Assembly (NCBI GenBank): GCA_024809215.1
Contig: JANUBW010000009.1
Location: forward strand, 124,001 to 188,000
DNA from: Niastella sp. OAS944
GTDB taxonomy: Bacteria; Bacteroidota; Bacteroidia; Chitinophagales; Chitinophagaceae
Length of the DNA: 64,000 bases
Direction: 5' to 3'
Position numbers and translations under genes: made by a program. Positions 52,368-61,984 of the stretch are shown here, piece after piece (position 1 is the first letter of the stretch; each line of letters opens with the position of its first letter). The notes under the pieces were generated by a model that had not been told where the DNA came from, made no database searches, and worked only from the letters and a program-made list of their open reading frames with translations.

Positions 52368-53726
52368 ATGAAAAGCTTACGGGTACGATTTGCCATTGGG
52401 TTCTCTATACTTTTCACGGTTTTTCTTGCCATCGCGCTTATGATCGTTTATTTTTCATTTGCCGATTTCAGAAAGGAAGAATTTTACAAAAGAATAAAGG
52501 ACCGGTCGCTTACTACCTTTAAGTTTTTGATAGAGGTTGATCAAATTGACCTTGACCTGTTAAAGGTAATTGATAGAAATACCCTTAATAGTCTTTATAA
52601 TGAAAAGGTGATCATATTTGAAGGCAGGCAGGTTATTTATACCAGTATCGACGATATAAAAATTAATTACGACCATTCGCTGCTGGCAAGGGCAAAGTTG
52701 GAGAAGGAGGTGTTCACTACAAAAGGTACCGATGAGCTGGTGGCCATTTATATAAATCAGAATAATAAGGAATACACCATTTTAGCCGAAGCGTTTGATA
52801 AGTACGGCCGTAGAAAAATGACCTTCCTGAAATGGGTAATGATCATTGTTTACATTGCTGGTTTAGTTGTTGGCTGGACGGCCACTTACTTTTTTGTAAA
52901 AAGGGTGATCTCGCCACTTGAGTCTTTAAAAAGCAATCTGCATAATATCAACTCCGCCAATCTCGATATCAGGTTAAAACAGGAAGCGCAGGGAGAGGAG
53001 GTGAATAGCCTTGCTGCCAATTTTAATCAAATGCTGGAGCGGTTACAACAATCGTTCAGCATTCAAAAAGACTTTGTTCATTATGCCTCGCATGAACTTA
53101 GAACGCCGCTTACGGCAATGATTGGTATAACGGAGAATGTGCTTGCCCAGGACCTTAACGCCAAACAATACCGCCAGGCGCTGGAGCAATTATATCAGAA
53201 GCAACAGAACCTTACCGATATAACCAATTCGTTATTGTTGTTAAGCGATTATAAAATAATTACCGAAAGAGAGTATCCGCAGGTGCGGTTAGATGAGTTG
53301 TTGTTCAGGTCGGTAGAAATTATTCAGGCTTTGTTTCCCAACTCTATGATTGAAGTTAATTTTGATGGGGACGCTGCTACCGAGGAATCGCTGATGGTGA
53401 ATGCCAATGTGCCGTTGCTTACGATGGCGTTCAATAATCTTTTAAAAAATGCCTTGCAATATTCTTCCGATAAAAAAGCCATTGTTGTTATTCAGTTATT
53501 AGAGGGGGAGAAGAAGCTCATCTTTAAAAATGTTGGTACTCCTTTATCACTAATGGAAGAACATATGTTGTTCACGCCTTTTTACCGGGCCTCAAATGCC
53601 ACTGCTACCCGGGGCAATGGGCTGGGCCTGCCATTGGTAAAACAGATTGCAGAATTGCATAAGGCTACTGTTACTTTTTATAGAGAAGAGGAGTTTAATG
53701 TGTTTTGTTTTTGTTTTGGAGCATGA
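52368..53726 (+). CDS. Membrane sensor histidine kinase
   Basis: A 452-residue kinase partnered with the response regulator just upstream. Membrane helices at about 8-30 and 153-178 flank a periplasmic sensor domain of ~120 residues with no recognised fold. A HAMP linker follows (about 178-232), then HisKA with the phosphorylated His242 (HYASHELRTPLTAMIG), and the ATPase domain with N box NNLLKNALQYS and G box GNGLGLPLVKQIAELHK. A clear D/F box between them is weak. The gene ends just before a repeat element and a terminator-like hairpin. Confidence 0.94.
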   Translation: MKSLRVRFAIGFSILFTVFLAIALMIVYFSFADFRKEEFYKRIKDRSLTTFKFLIEVDQIDLDLLKVIDRNTLNSLYNEKVIIFEGRQVIYTSIDDIKINYDHSLLARAKLEKEVFTTKGTDELVAIYINQNNKEYTILAEAFDKYGRRKMTFLKWVMIIVYIAGLVVGWTATYFFVKRVISPLESLKSNLHNINSANLDIRLKQEAQGEEVNSLAANFNQMLERLQQSFSIQKDFVHYASHELRTPLTAMIGITENVLAQDLNAKQYRQALEQLYQKQQNLTDITNSLLLLSDYKIITEREYPQVRLDELLFRSVEIIQALFPNSMIEVNFDGDAATEESLMVNANVPLLTMAFNNLLKNALQYSSDKKAIVVIQLLEGEKKLIFKNVGTPLSLMEEHMLFTPFYRASNATATRGNGLGLPLVKQIAELHKATVTFYREEEFNVFCFCFGA

Positions 53727-53734
53727 TAGTGAAA

Positions 53735-53928
53735 TGGAAACGGCACGTGAAACGGTAAACGTGAAACGTGAAAGGGCTCGCAAATTTCCCAGGTTCCCTT
53801 ACGAACTTGCGCCGCCCAAATTTATTACCGGTCACCGACAAAACGCGAGCCTTGTAATTGGGCGTTTGCCGTTTCACGTTTCACGATTCGCAATGCCACT
53901 CACCATTCACCATTGACCATTCACGAGC
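53735..53928. repeat. Large inverted interspersed repeat after the kinase gene
   Basis: Left arm cgtgaaacggtaaacgtgaa and the following words end in gggctcgc (about 53745-53781); right arm begins gcgagcc and continues with gtttgccgtttcacgtttca to about 53888. The arms are imperfect complements around a ~70-nt centre. Behind it, words of the type caccattcaccattgacc reach 53925. The right-arm words recur at 21836-21889. Confidence 0.75.
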
Positions 53929-54014
53929 CATTAAGCCTCTTTTAAGGTTACTTATATTATTTTGCCCGCAACGCTACGCTTATTTAAGTCGTATTTTTTT
54001 AAAGGGTTAACTAA

Positions 54015-54052
54015 AACGCCATGGGCCTTTTTGCTCATGGCGTTGTTTTTTT
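54015..54052 (+). terminator. Rho-independent terminator
   Basis: A perfect 9-bp stem (aacgccatg / catggcgtt) with a 12-nt loop and a T8 run after one G. It lies about 290 nt past the histidine kinase gene and probably ends that transcript. Confidence 0.65.
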
Positions 54053-54091
54053 ACTTGCCCGCCGAAGCCTTGGCGAATGCGGGGTACCAAA

Positions 54092-54126
54092 AGCAAAAAG
54101 GACCGCCTTTCAGCGATCCTTTTGCT
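54092..54126 (-). terminator. Rho-independent terminator
   Basis: A long stem (aagcaaaaaggaccgc / gcgatccttttgct with mismatches) lies 25 nt past the stop of the lipoprotein gene at 54151. On the minus strand it ends in a T-rich run. It contains the aggatcgc core seen in the terminators at 9037 and 17117. Confidence 0.65.
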
Positions 54127-54150
54127 CTCAATTGTTATATCTGTTGTTGA

Positions 54151-55095
54151 TTAATAGTCGGGCATTTTGTACGACACCCATAAATAGTGTCTATTTAAAT
54201 AATCATCGTATTTGTTTATCACAAGCATCACCCCATATTTACCTTCCGGTGTTTTAAAGAAAACAAAGTTACCAGCTTTAAGTTCCGGGCTGCTGGTTTG
54301 GTTTATGGCAACTGCTTTTGCTTCCGCTTCAATTTTAGGGCCGGTATTGAACCTGGTTTTCCAGGTATCGGTACTACCCGATACCGGTGCTGAAAACAGC
54401 GTGACTCTTTTCGTTGGCCAGGAACTGATATCGTATGGAGTGAAAGGAAGGGGATTGGCAGATAGTGAGTACATAAATGGATGCACTGTCGTGGGGTTTT
54501 CTGTGATCGTACAACGGAATCCAAAATCGATCTTCGCCGAATTGGCAGCCCCGCTGTTATAACTGTATAAATTGGGGCCGTCAAAACCTGCGGAAAGATA
54601 GCAGGGTTCATTTTTGGTTGTGTCGGCCATATATACTTTAATGTTTGAGTAGTACCTTAAATCCGAAAGTACATGGATGGTAATTCTTTTATAACCATCG
54701 CCTAAGTATACCCCTTCCTTATTTAGAGGCCAAATACGATAAGAGGTAATGCCGGCGCCAAGGTCTTTGGCGAGGAACTTGAGTGATCCGGAATATACCC
54801 TTCTTTTACCATTATCGGTGATGGCGGTTTTTGTAAGGGTATTACCGCCGGTTTTGTTCAGCACTACCGTGTACATATCTTCATCGGGCGATTCAAGTGT
54901 ATAGTCAATGGTCACTGAATCTTTACTGGTAATTTCAACTTCCGAGTTTTCATCCAATGCAAAAGGAGCCTGGCTTTGGAGGTTAAGTTTTACGTTATAC
55001 ATGTTCATAGCGGTTGGCGCTGTCTTTTTGCACGATGCAAAGATCCCCAGCAGCAAGACCGATAATGAAGCTATGGTTGTGTTTCTGATTTTCAT
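54151..55095 (-). CDS. Lipoprotein of unknown family in a SusC/SusD operon
   Basis: A 314-residue lipoprotein: signal MKIRNTTIASLSVLLLGIFASC then KKTAPTAMNMYNVKL. Residues ~30-135 look like an Ig- or cadherin-like beta domain (ENSEVEITSKDSVTIDYTLE, VYSGSLKFLAKDLGAGITSY). Residues ~140-314 are beta-rich with a family of aromatic motifs (GPNLYSYNSGAANSAKIDFG, FNTGPKIEAEAKAVAINQTS, HYLWVSYKMPDY). I do not recognise the family. It follows the SusD on the same strand by 30 nt and presumably is a third surface component of that system, in the position of SusE-like proteins. Confidence 0.75.
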   Translation of the reverse strand: MKIRNTTIASLSVLLLGIFASCKKTAPTAMNMYNVKLNLQSQAPFALDENSEVEITSKDSVTIDYTLESPDEDMYTVVLNKTGGNTLTKTAITDNGKRRVYSGSLKFLAKDLGAGITSYRIWPLNKEGVYLGDGYKRITIHVLSDLRYYSNIKVYMADTTKNEPCYLSAGFDGPNLYSYNSGAANSAKIDFGFRCTITENPTTVHPFMYSLSANPLPFTPYDISSWPTKRVTLFSAPVSGSTDTWKTRFNTGPKIEAEAKAVAINQTSSPELKAGNFVFFKTPEGKYGVMLVINKYDDYLNRHYLWVSYKMPDY

Positions 55096-55125
55096 ACGTA
55101 GTTAATTTAAAGTTGCCGGCAATAA

Positions 55126-57006
55126 TTATTCACTCAGGGGGTCAAAGGTTCCGCCATCCCAGCCAACGGTTTGATCTAACAGGGGCGATGAGTTCAGGAA
55201 CTGGCTGCTAAGCCCAAACCAATAATAGGTTTGCGGTATGTTAAAGTCGACATTGCCTGTAGGTACCTGCCATGTGTATCCTTGTTTGAAATGTTTAAGG
55301 AAGGAAGCCTTGTTGTACATGTTGATCGTATCTCTGCGCAACGTTTTGGGATCGGAGTCAAGCGGTTTTTCCAGATCATCAGTAAGCTTCGCAACAACAG
55401 GGTCTATTGGTTTCATTGCGGCAATACCTCCCCGTAGTAAATGCAAACGTCTTGTTCTGCGCAGGTCGTCATTTCTTTTGCCTTCAAATGCAAACTCTAC
55501 CATGCGCTCATTTATAATAAGATCACGCATTTTGTCCTGATCATCTGCGAAGCCAAGGCCATAATCTTTATCACCTTCTACTATGCCGGCCCTTACTCTG
55601 ATCTTTCTTACCAGGTCTTTGGCGAGCGACAGTTTGCCGGTTTCATTGGCGGCTTCTGCATAGTCGAGTATTAACTCAGCGAAACGATATTCAATCCAGT
55701 CGAATCCATTGCCGCCTAAGTCGTTAGCTGTCGCAACATTTGTTTTGGGCATGGTAGTGTCAGAGAACTTTCTAACATAAAAGGGCTTGGTCGATTCAGC
55801 TACACCGCCATACGTGGCCTTGGCATAGGTCCATTGTTTTCTTTTTTCATTAGCACTCAGTCCCCATTTGGCGCCGTTCCATACGATGGTGGCGTCGAAC
55901 CGTGGGTCTCTGTTTGCCCAGAACAGTACATCGTCATAAGGGTAAGTTGCGCTGCTTCCTGTAGTTGTAGCAGGATACCCGTCTTTCATGGTGTAGGCAT
56001 CTATCATTTGCTTACTGGGGTTGTACCACTCCTGGGGGCTGCCGCCTTCTGATGATGGCCGGCTGTTTTGTTCCACCTTTTGAAACTTTTTAGGTTGACT
56101 CGGTGAATAAGACCTTACTATAATGGCCTCGGTTTGGTCTTTCCCCTCGGTTATAAAGATCCTGCCATAATTTGACATCAGCTTATAAGGACCGTCGCAG
56201 GCTTTGTAGGCTGTTTCAATTGCGGCAAATGCTTTATCCCATCTGCCGGCATCCCCGTTTGGGTTGAACAGCGGGCTTGCCCACCATTTCAAGGCCTGGG
56301 CCTTAAGGCACAGTACCTGTAATTTGTCGATCTTACCTCTTTCGATAGCAGGGTCATACGTTACACCTTCCAGGTTTACGATGGCAGAATCATAGTCTTT
56401 AAGAATCTGGTCGAACATGGTATGGGCTTTCTCGCGGCCGCCAAGGTTCAGGTTTTGGGGATCCTGCGGTTCCAGCACCAATGGCATGCCGCCATATATT
56501 TTGGTAAGGCCAAAGTAATTCATGCCGCGTAAGGCATAAAACTGGCCCAGCAATTTTTTCTTGGTTGCTTCGGGAATACCGGTACTGCCGGGCAGGTTTT
56601 TAATGGCTATGTTACATCTGGCTACGTCGAAATACCGGTTTTCGCCATAGTTGTTCCCAACGAATTTGAAGCCCATATACTTGCAATCGTTGGCCTGAAG
56701 ATCGTCGACAGTGAGTTTTAAAAACTTCTTGGATACGGTTTCGGTAGCTGAATAAACATTTTCATCACTCGCCAGGTGCATGGCAAAGCTGTTGATTGTA
56801 TACTCATATGGAAACAGGGGCATAATGAACTGATAGGTATCGTTCAGAAAGTATTGCACAGCTGCTTCCTGCTGCCAGATTTGTGGGTCCATTTGCATCG
56901 GGTCCCTGTAAGTCACCAGGTCCTCAACCTTTTTACAGCTGCCCAATGATGTTAGTGCCGCTGCTGCTATTAACAGGGATATATTTTTAAATGATAACTT
57001 TTTCAT
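55126..57006 (-). CDS. RagB/SusD family nutrient-binding lipoprotein
   Basis: A 626-residue SusD with signal MKKLSFKNISLLIAAAALTSLGSC then KKVEDLVTYRDPMQMDPQIW. The TPR part shows KKLLGQFYALRGMNYFGLTKIYGGMPL; the C-terminal part shows WIEYRFAELILDYAEAANETG and LIINERMVEFAFEGKRNDDL. The start at 57006 is used; MFM two codons upstream (57012) is an alternative. It begins 34 nt after the SusC stop. It is larger than average, with extra length around residues 290-430. No CAZyme or protease lies beside it. Confidence 0.94.
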   Translation of the reverse strand: MKKLSFKNISLLIAAAALTSLGSCKKVEDLVTYRDPMQMDPQIWQQEAAVQYFLNDTYQFIMPLFPYEYTINSFAMHLASDENVYSATETVSKKFLKLTVDDLQANDCKYMGFKFVGNNYGENRYFDVARCNIAIKNLPGSTGIPEATKKKLLGQFYALRGMNYFGLTKIYGGMPLVLEPQDPQNLNLGGREKAHTMFDQILKDYDSAIVNLEGVTYDPAIERGKIDKLQVLCLKAQALKWWASPLFNPNGDAGRWDKAFAAIETAYKACDGPYKLMSNYGRIFITEGKDQTEAIIVRSYSPSQPKKFQKVEQNSRPSSEGGSPQEWYNPSKQMIDAYTMKDGYPATTTGSSATYPYDDVLFWANRDPRFDATIVWNGAKWGLSANEKRKQWTYAKATYGGVAESTKPFYVRKFSDTTMPKTNVATANDLGGNGFDWIEYRFAELILDYAEAANETGKLSLAKDLVRKIRVRAGIVEGDKDYGLGFADDQDKMRDLIINERMVEFAFEGKRNDDLRRTRRLHLLRGGIAAMKPIDPVVAKLTDDLEKPLDSDPKTLRRDTINMYNKASFLKHFKQGYTWQVPTGNVDFNIPQTYYWFGLSSQFLNSSPLLDQTVGWDGGTFDPLSE

Positions 57007-57040
57007 AAACATTTTTTTTCCGGTTACGTAACAATCGTTT

Positions 57041-60000
57041 TTAGAAACCAAGGTTCAGGCCCGCTGATATGGTCCTTAACGTAGGGTAATCATAAATGGA
57101 TGATGAATAAGGATCTTTATATTTTAAAGGATTCTTCAACACGAACAGATTATTTCCGGTAAGCACAAACCGTACGCTGTTAAGGCCTATATAACGAACC
57201 ACATTTTTGGGTGCTGCATAACTGATCGTCATATCATTTACCCGTATCATGGTGCCGTTTACCGCCCAGAAGTCAGATTCTGTACCAATGAACGGGTCGT
57301 CAATTCTTGGAAGACGGGAGTTCGGGTTCTCGGGTGTCCAGCCATCTGTCCACCAAGCCGGCACGTTCTTTATGTCGGTTGGAATACTTTTTCTGGCTTT
57401 GGAATCATAGAATACTTTTCCCCCAATTCTGGCAGCTATGTTTGCGCGCCACTCCCAGTTTTTGTAAGAAAGACCAAGCTGAATACCGGTAGAAAGCACT
57501 GGGTCAATACGTTTGAACATGGTTGTTTTATCATCTGCGGTAATTTGACCATCGCCATCCAGGTCATGGTAATACAACATGCCGGGTTCGGGTACCATTT
57601 TATTGATGGTATAGCCCGGGTTTTTACTGAGGAAAGCGTCTACTTCTTCCTGGCTGCGGAAGATACCGGCAGCTTTCAGGCCAATGTTGCTGCTGTTATA
57701 CGTGCGGGGATCGGTGCCCAACGTATAGGGTAAGTCCTCAAGCGTTCCCTGGTCCCAAATTTCGAATTTGTTGTAAAACATTTGAGATATTACTGAATTA
57801 CCGAATGAGAAGTTCATTCCGGCTTTCAATTGCAGGTCTTTTGCCAGGTTGGCGTGGTAAGAGATGCTGTATTCTGTACCCCAGTTATAACGTATGATGT
57901 TATTCACTACAGGAGCGGCAAAACCGGCATACATCGGGTACATTTCGTTGGCTCCCTGATCGAAGATATCATAACCGTAGTTCTGGAAGGCATCGAAGGT
58001 GAGGCTCAGCTTATTGTTGAACAGCGACAGATCGACACCCACGTTTACGGTGCGTTTCTTTTCCCAGCTAATATCGGGGTTGGGAACCACATCGGGCCTG
58101 AGACCGGTTACATAGGTATTGTTATACAAATAGGAGCCTACATTCACTATATAACGCTCCTGCCAGAACCTGTCGTTAATCCGGTCTTCACCGGTAAGAC
58201 CAATATTTGTACGCACCTTCAAATAAGTAATATAAGGTACCTTATCAAAGAATTTTTCTGAACTTATTACCCAGCCGGCGCCAAACGATGGGAATACGCC
58301 CCAGATATGATTGGCCGCAAAGTTGGAAGAAGCATCTGCACGGGTTATTCCATCGAGGGTGTATTTGCCTTTATAGTTGTAGGAGAAGCGGCCAAAATAA
58401 GATCGCTTACCCGATTGGGTAGCTGAAGGTCTTTCAGTAATCGGCGTCTGGTCAAATGCCCAGAAGAAAGGATTATCGGGCACCTGTTGTTTTTGATAAT
58501 AATAGCTCAGGCCTTTGCTCCGGCTTTCACTTTGTTCGCCGCCGGCCATAATACTAAAATCATGATCGCCGATCTTTTTCTGATATTGAACAGTGAAAAC
58601 TACGCGGTAATTGCTGTTCTCGTTTTGGCCCATGGCTAAACGGCTCTTATCACCGCCATATATTGCTGTTTCGCTGGCTGATGAAGGCCGGCCGGTGGCC
58701 GGGTCAATGGGCAGGCTATCGCTGTATAAGAGCAGGTTATTTCCCTTGCGTGCAAAATTATATACCGTAAAAGGAGGGGTATAGGTTTCGTTTCTTGTAT
58801 TGGCGCCTTGTTGTGAGGCCTGAAACTTCGCTGTCAATCCTTTCAGAATGCCGGTTTTGGGCGCCCATGAAAGGCTGGCGTTAATACCATAGCTCCTTGT
58901 TTTACTTTCATCATAATAACCTGAATCGCGCATCGCAAAAGGATTGCCGCTAAATTTATTGCCGGAATTAGCATAGTTTACAGGTTTGTCGCCGATCATA
59001 ATGGGCGTCCAGCGGGGTACCTGTATCAGGTTCTCGAGGAAGGCCTGATCTTTTTCATCCCAGGGGTTATGGCTAAAGCGCACATTATTGTCAACGTTGG
59101 TCAATATTTCGGCGCTTAGGCTGTTGGTCAGTTTAGCGGTTATGCCCGAACGCATGGTGAACCGGTCGTTCTTTAAACCTGCATAGTTGGCATTCTGGTT
59201 TTGGTAGCCGCCGCTTAAAAAGTAGGTGACATTATCACCGCCGCCTGAAACGCTCAGGCTATGGCGTTGGGTAAGCGCCGGCTGCCACATTTCATCGAAC
59301 CAGTTATAGTTGGGCATGGTGCGGATATACTCGAGGTCCTCCGGAGAGAAAAACTTATCATAGGTCTTATTGCTTGTTTTATATGTTTCATTCAGCAACC
59401 GCGCATGTTCGTATGCACTAAGCATTTCGGGCTTTTTGGTGGCATCGGCAACGCCGGCAAAGCCACTGTAACTGAGTTTGGGCGCTCCGGCCTTACCTTT
59501 TTTGGTGGTGATGAGTATTACGCCCTTAGCACCGGAGGCGCCATAAATAGCAGCCTGGGCATCTTTCAATACGGTAATGTCCTCTACCATGGTTGGGTCG
59601 AGGTTATCGAAAGTCTGCTTGTTCACTATCATATTATCAATTACATACAAAGGCTCATCAGAGCCACCAACCCTTGATGCGGCATCTGAAGCAAAGGCAT
59701 CCCGCACGTTCAGGGTAATGGATGCGCCGGGCCGGCCCGATGCAGCGCTTACGCCCAAACCCGCTATACGGCCGCGTAAGGCGCCGGCAATGTTTTGAGC
59801 CGGAATATCTTCTATTTCCGCGGCTTTGATAGTAGCCACCGCACCGGTGAGCTTCGACTTCTTTTGGGTGCCGTAACCAATTACAATTACGTCATCCATG
59901 TCTTTGCCACTTGCGGTAAGTTGTATATTAAATACAGATGAAGTACCCACTTTTGTTTCATAATGCAGGTAACCCACAAAGGAGAAAACGAGCACTGATT

Positions 60001-60211
60001 CAGCACCCTCAACGGGTATTGTAAATGTACCCTCGGCGCTGGTGGTAGTGCCTACGGAAGTTCCTTTTACTTTTACACTCACATCCCCAAGGGGTCTGCC
60101 ATCCTTGTCGGCTACGCGCCCACTCACGGTTTTGTTCTGTGCAAATGCAAGCATCGTGAAGAACATGCTTACCATCCACAACAGTAGTTTAGGTCGGTGA
60201 TTTCTGTTCAT
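57041..60211 (-). CDS. SusC/RagA-type TonB-dependent receptor without STN domain
   Basis: A 1056-residue importer. Signal MNRNHRPKLLLWMVSMFFTM to about residue 24, CarboxypepD_reg-like domain about 27-100 (VADKDGRPLGDVSVKVKGTS), plug about 105-235 (GYGTQKKSKLTGAVATI, DEPLYVIDNMIVN, EDITVLKDAQAAIYGASGAK), barrel ending LRTISAGLNLGF. Unlike the other receptors here it lacks an STN domain, and there is no FecI/FecR pair upstream, so it is not controlled by cell-surface signalling; another regulator or constitutive expression is likely. It is followed by its SusD and an unknown lipoprotein. Confidence 0.95.
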   Translation of the reverse strand: MNRNHRPKLLLWMVSMFFTMLAFAQNKTVSGRVADKDGRPLGDVSVKVKGTSVGTTTSAEGTFTIPVEGAESVLVFSFVGYLHYETKVGTSSVFNIQLTASGKDMDDVIVIGYGTQKKSKLTGAVATIKAAEIEDIPAQNIAGALRGRIAGLGVSAASGRPGASITLNVRDAFASDAASRVGGSDEPLYVIDNMIVNKQTFDNLDPTMVEDITVLKDAQAAIYGASGAKGVILITTKKGKAGAPKLSYSGFAGVADATKKPEMLSAYEHARLLNETYKTSNKTYDKFFSPEDLEYIRTMPNYNWFDEMWQPALTQRHSLSVSGGGDNVTYFLSGGYQNQNANYAGLKNDRFTMRSGITAKLTNSLSAEILTNVDNNVRFSHNPWDEKDQAFLENLIQVPRWTPIMIGDKPVNYANSGNKFSGNPFAMRDSGYYDESKTRSYGINASLSWAPKTGILKGLTAKFQASQQGANTRNETYTPPFTVYNFARKGNNLLLYSDSLPIDPATGRPSSASETAIYGGDKSRLAMGQNENSNYRVVFTVQYQKKIGDHDFSIMAGGEQSESRSKGLSYYYQKQQVPDNPFFWAFDQTPITERPSATQSGKRSYFGRFSYNYKGKYTLDGITRADASSNFAANHIWGVFPSFGAGWVISSEKFFDKVPYITYLKVRTNIGLTGEDRINDRFWQERYIVNVGSYLYNNTYVTGLRPDVVPNPDISWEKKRTVNVGVDLSLFNNKLSLTFDAFQNYGYDIFDQGANEMYPMYAGFAAPVVNNIIRYNWGTEYSISYHANLAKDLQLKAGMNFSFGNSVISQMFYNKFEIWDQGTLEDLPYTLGTDPRTYNSSNIGLKAAGIFRSQEEVDAFLSKNPGYTINKMVPEPGMLYYHDLDGDGQITADDKTTMFKRIDPVLSTGIQLGLSYKNWEWRANIAARIGGKVFYDSKARKSIPTDIKNVPAWWTDGWTPENPNSRLPRIDDPFIGTESDFWAVNGTMIRVNDMTISYAAPKNVVRYIGLNSVRFVLTGNNLFVLKNPLKYKDPYSSSIYDYPTLRTISAGLNLGF

Positions 60212-61243
60212 TTGGTTTAGTTTAATTATTATGTATGTAGCTGCCTTAGAAATGTCTGCGTATTTAAACCTGGCATTGCCTGCCCGTTTGTTGGTAATTG
60301 CCCAACACGTACATGCATATGCCTGTATGCCAACTGTGAATTGTTTGCTGTAAATAAAAACCTGGTCAGAAATTAATTGCCTAACGACAATGCCATCCGA
60401 TGCCCGGTTGGTCGGTGACCAAATGAGGCGCCGGTGAATGCAACATGGTTGCCCGTAATATCAATGCTGATGAAAAATGATAAAGGTGAAGTGTTCGCTT
60501 CCTGACCAAATAATAAAGTCTGTGTGTAGAAGATCGTTCTTCTCATATGGGTGTAATCGTTTTGGTTGAAATGGATAAATACCGTTTCTTTTAAAGTGCT
60601 GTTATTTTATCCTTTCTGTAAATCGTTTGATTGATTCGGGATCAACTGCGGTAGAAAATGGTCAGACTGCGGTAAACCAAGATATAAACGCAAGAAGAGA
60701 TCACAAAAGTATGATGAAGATATAAAACTAAAGTACAAATTCTGGTAAAACAGGTTTAAAAATTGGTATTATCTGTATTACGCTTAGAGAAGATAGTGAT
60801 TATCTGAAGCTTATCTGTTCCTGAAAAATTTTATGTAGTTGTAAATAATTAAAAGGAGAATGGACACTTATTTAAATAACAGTAAGATATACCATTATTT
60901 CAGTTATTAATGACATTGAATAGTGCAATGATACTTTATAATTTAGTTGCTCAGATGTATGACAATTGCGTTGCCAAGACTGCGATGGTGCGCAATTGTT
61001 ATAACTGATGTCACATGATCGTTGATGCAATATTAATTGTATCAGTAACCATATCGCTATATTGATTGCCACAATGAATGATCACATTATTACACATGGT
61101 GTGATTGATTGTAGTAACTGACTATTGCCTTGCCTTTCCGGAAATTTCTTTCCCGGACAGTGCTTTATTTATTATCAATCTTCACTGATAAAAGACTGTC
61201 CTTTTATTCAATAAGTTTGATGGTAGATCATCTTTTATCACAG
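60212..61243. other. Long non-coding gap upstream of the fourth SusC gene
   Basis: About 1,030 AT-rich bases with no plausible gene; short frames here have no recognisable product. The part next to SusC should hold its promoter and leader: on the minus strand the sequence aaactaaaccaa directly precedes the ATG, and a weak hairpin (gttgg / ccaac) lies at about 60291-60307. Near 61155-61202 a long-range stem (ggacagt / actgtcc) may be a terminator of the Lrp gene. I see nothing else in it. Confidence 0.6.
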
Positions 61244-61705
61244 CTATATAGGATACGCTGTAATACTCTTCGTTTCTGATAACACAAAGAAACTTTGAAC
61301 GGTTGTTATGTTGGGTAACGTTGCCAGTTTGTTGCGATAGAAATCGTGATAAGCATCCATGTCGCTGGTAGCAATACGCAATATAAAATCGAATGTTCCC
61401 GTCATTTGAAAACATTCCATCACTTCGGGAAAACGCGAAACCTCTTTTTCGAAAGTTGCCAGGGTTTGTGCTGTATGGTCATTTAGCAAAACCTGTGAAA
61501 AGGCAATCAATCCCCTGTTTATTTTTTTACGGTCCAACAGCGCCACTATCTTCTTTATATAGCCCTGCTCCTTTAACTTTCTTATTCGTTCATGAACGGT
61601 AGCTACTGATTTATCGAGCTCAAAGGCGATCTCCTTGTTTGTAAGCGACGCGTCTTTTTGTAACAAACGTAAAATTTGGAGGTCAACTGTATCTAAATCG
61701 GCCAT
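61244..61705 (-). CDS. Lrp/AsnC-family transcriptional regulator
   Basis: A 153-residue regulator. The N-terminal winged HTH is at about 5-60 (DTVDLQILRLLQKDASLTNK, VATVHERIRKLKEQGYIKKI) and the C-terminal RAM/effector domain at about 70-145 (FEKEVSRFPEVMECFQMTGT, DFILRIATSDMDAYHDFYRN, LPNITTVQSFFVLSETKSIT). Such proteins sense amino acids and form octamers on DNA. MADLD at 61705 is taken as start; an ATG two codons upstream (MQM) is equally possible. It is divergent from the DsbD genes and its target is not evident. Confidence 0.93.
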   Translation of the reverse strand: MADLDTVDLQILRLLQKDASLTNKEIAFELDKSVATVHERIRKLKEQGYIKKIVALLDRKKINRGLIAFSQVLLNDHTAQTLATFEKEVSRFPEVMECFQMTGTFDFILRIATSDMDAYHDFYRNKLATLPNITTVQSFFVLSETKSITAYPI

Positions 61706-61867
61706 TTGCATATTGAAAAAAGTATCGTTGTTAGGTATTTAAACAATCTGTAATCCGAATAAAATTAAGAAAAATGGGGATGTTGCCAGAAAATTTATGG
61801 AGGAACGGTAATCCTATTGGAAATAAAAAGAAACTTCTTCAATTTTAGTTGCAAGTGCGGCCCGGTT

Positions 61868-61968
61868 GGACCCCTGGATCTTGAGATTTGTTTGGAACCT
61901 GGAATTTGAGATTTGGAATTTGTTTGGAGCCTGGATCTTGAGATTTGGAATTTACCTTTTTCATTTCA
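61868..61968. repeat. Word repeat upstream of the DsbD genes
   Basis: Two copies of cctggatcttgagattt (about 61872 and 61930) flank ttggaacctggaatttgaga. These words match the right arm of the element at 25825-25890 between susC and susD, but no complementary arm is present here. It lies 20 nt before the DsbD-alpha start and so is part of its leader. Confidence 0.7.
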
Positions 61969-61984
61969 TTCTAAATTATTGCTT

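Noticed and set aside
60872-61072. 66-codon frame in the gap upstream of the fourth SusC
   Set aside because: AT-rich, no recognisable product, no start context; likely chance.
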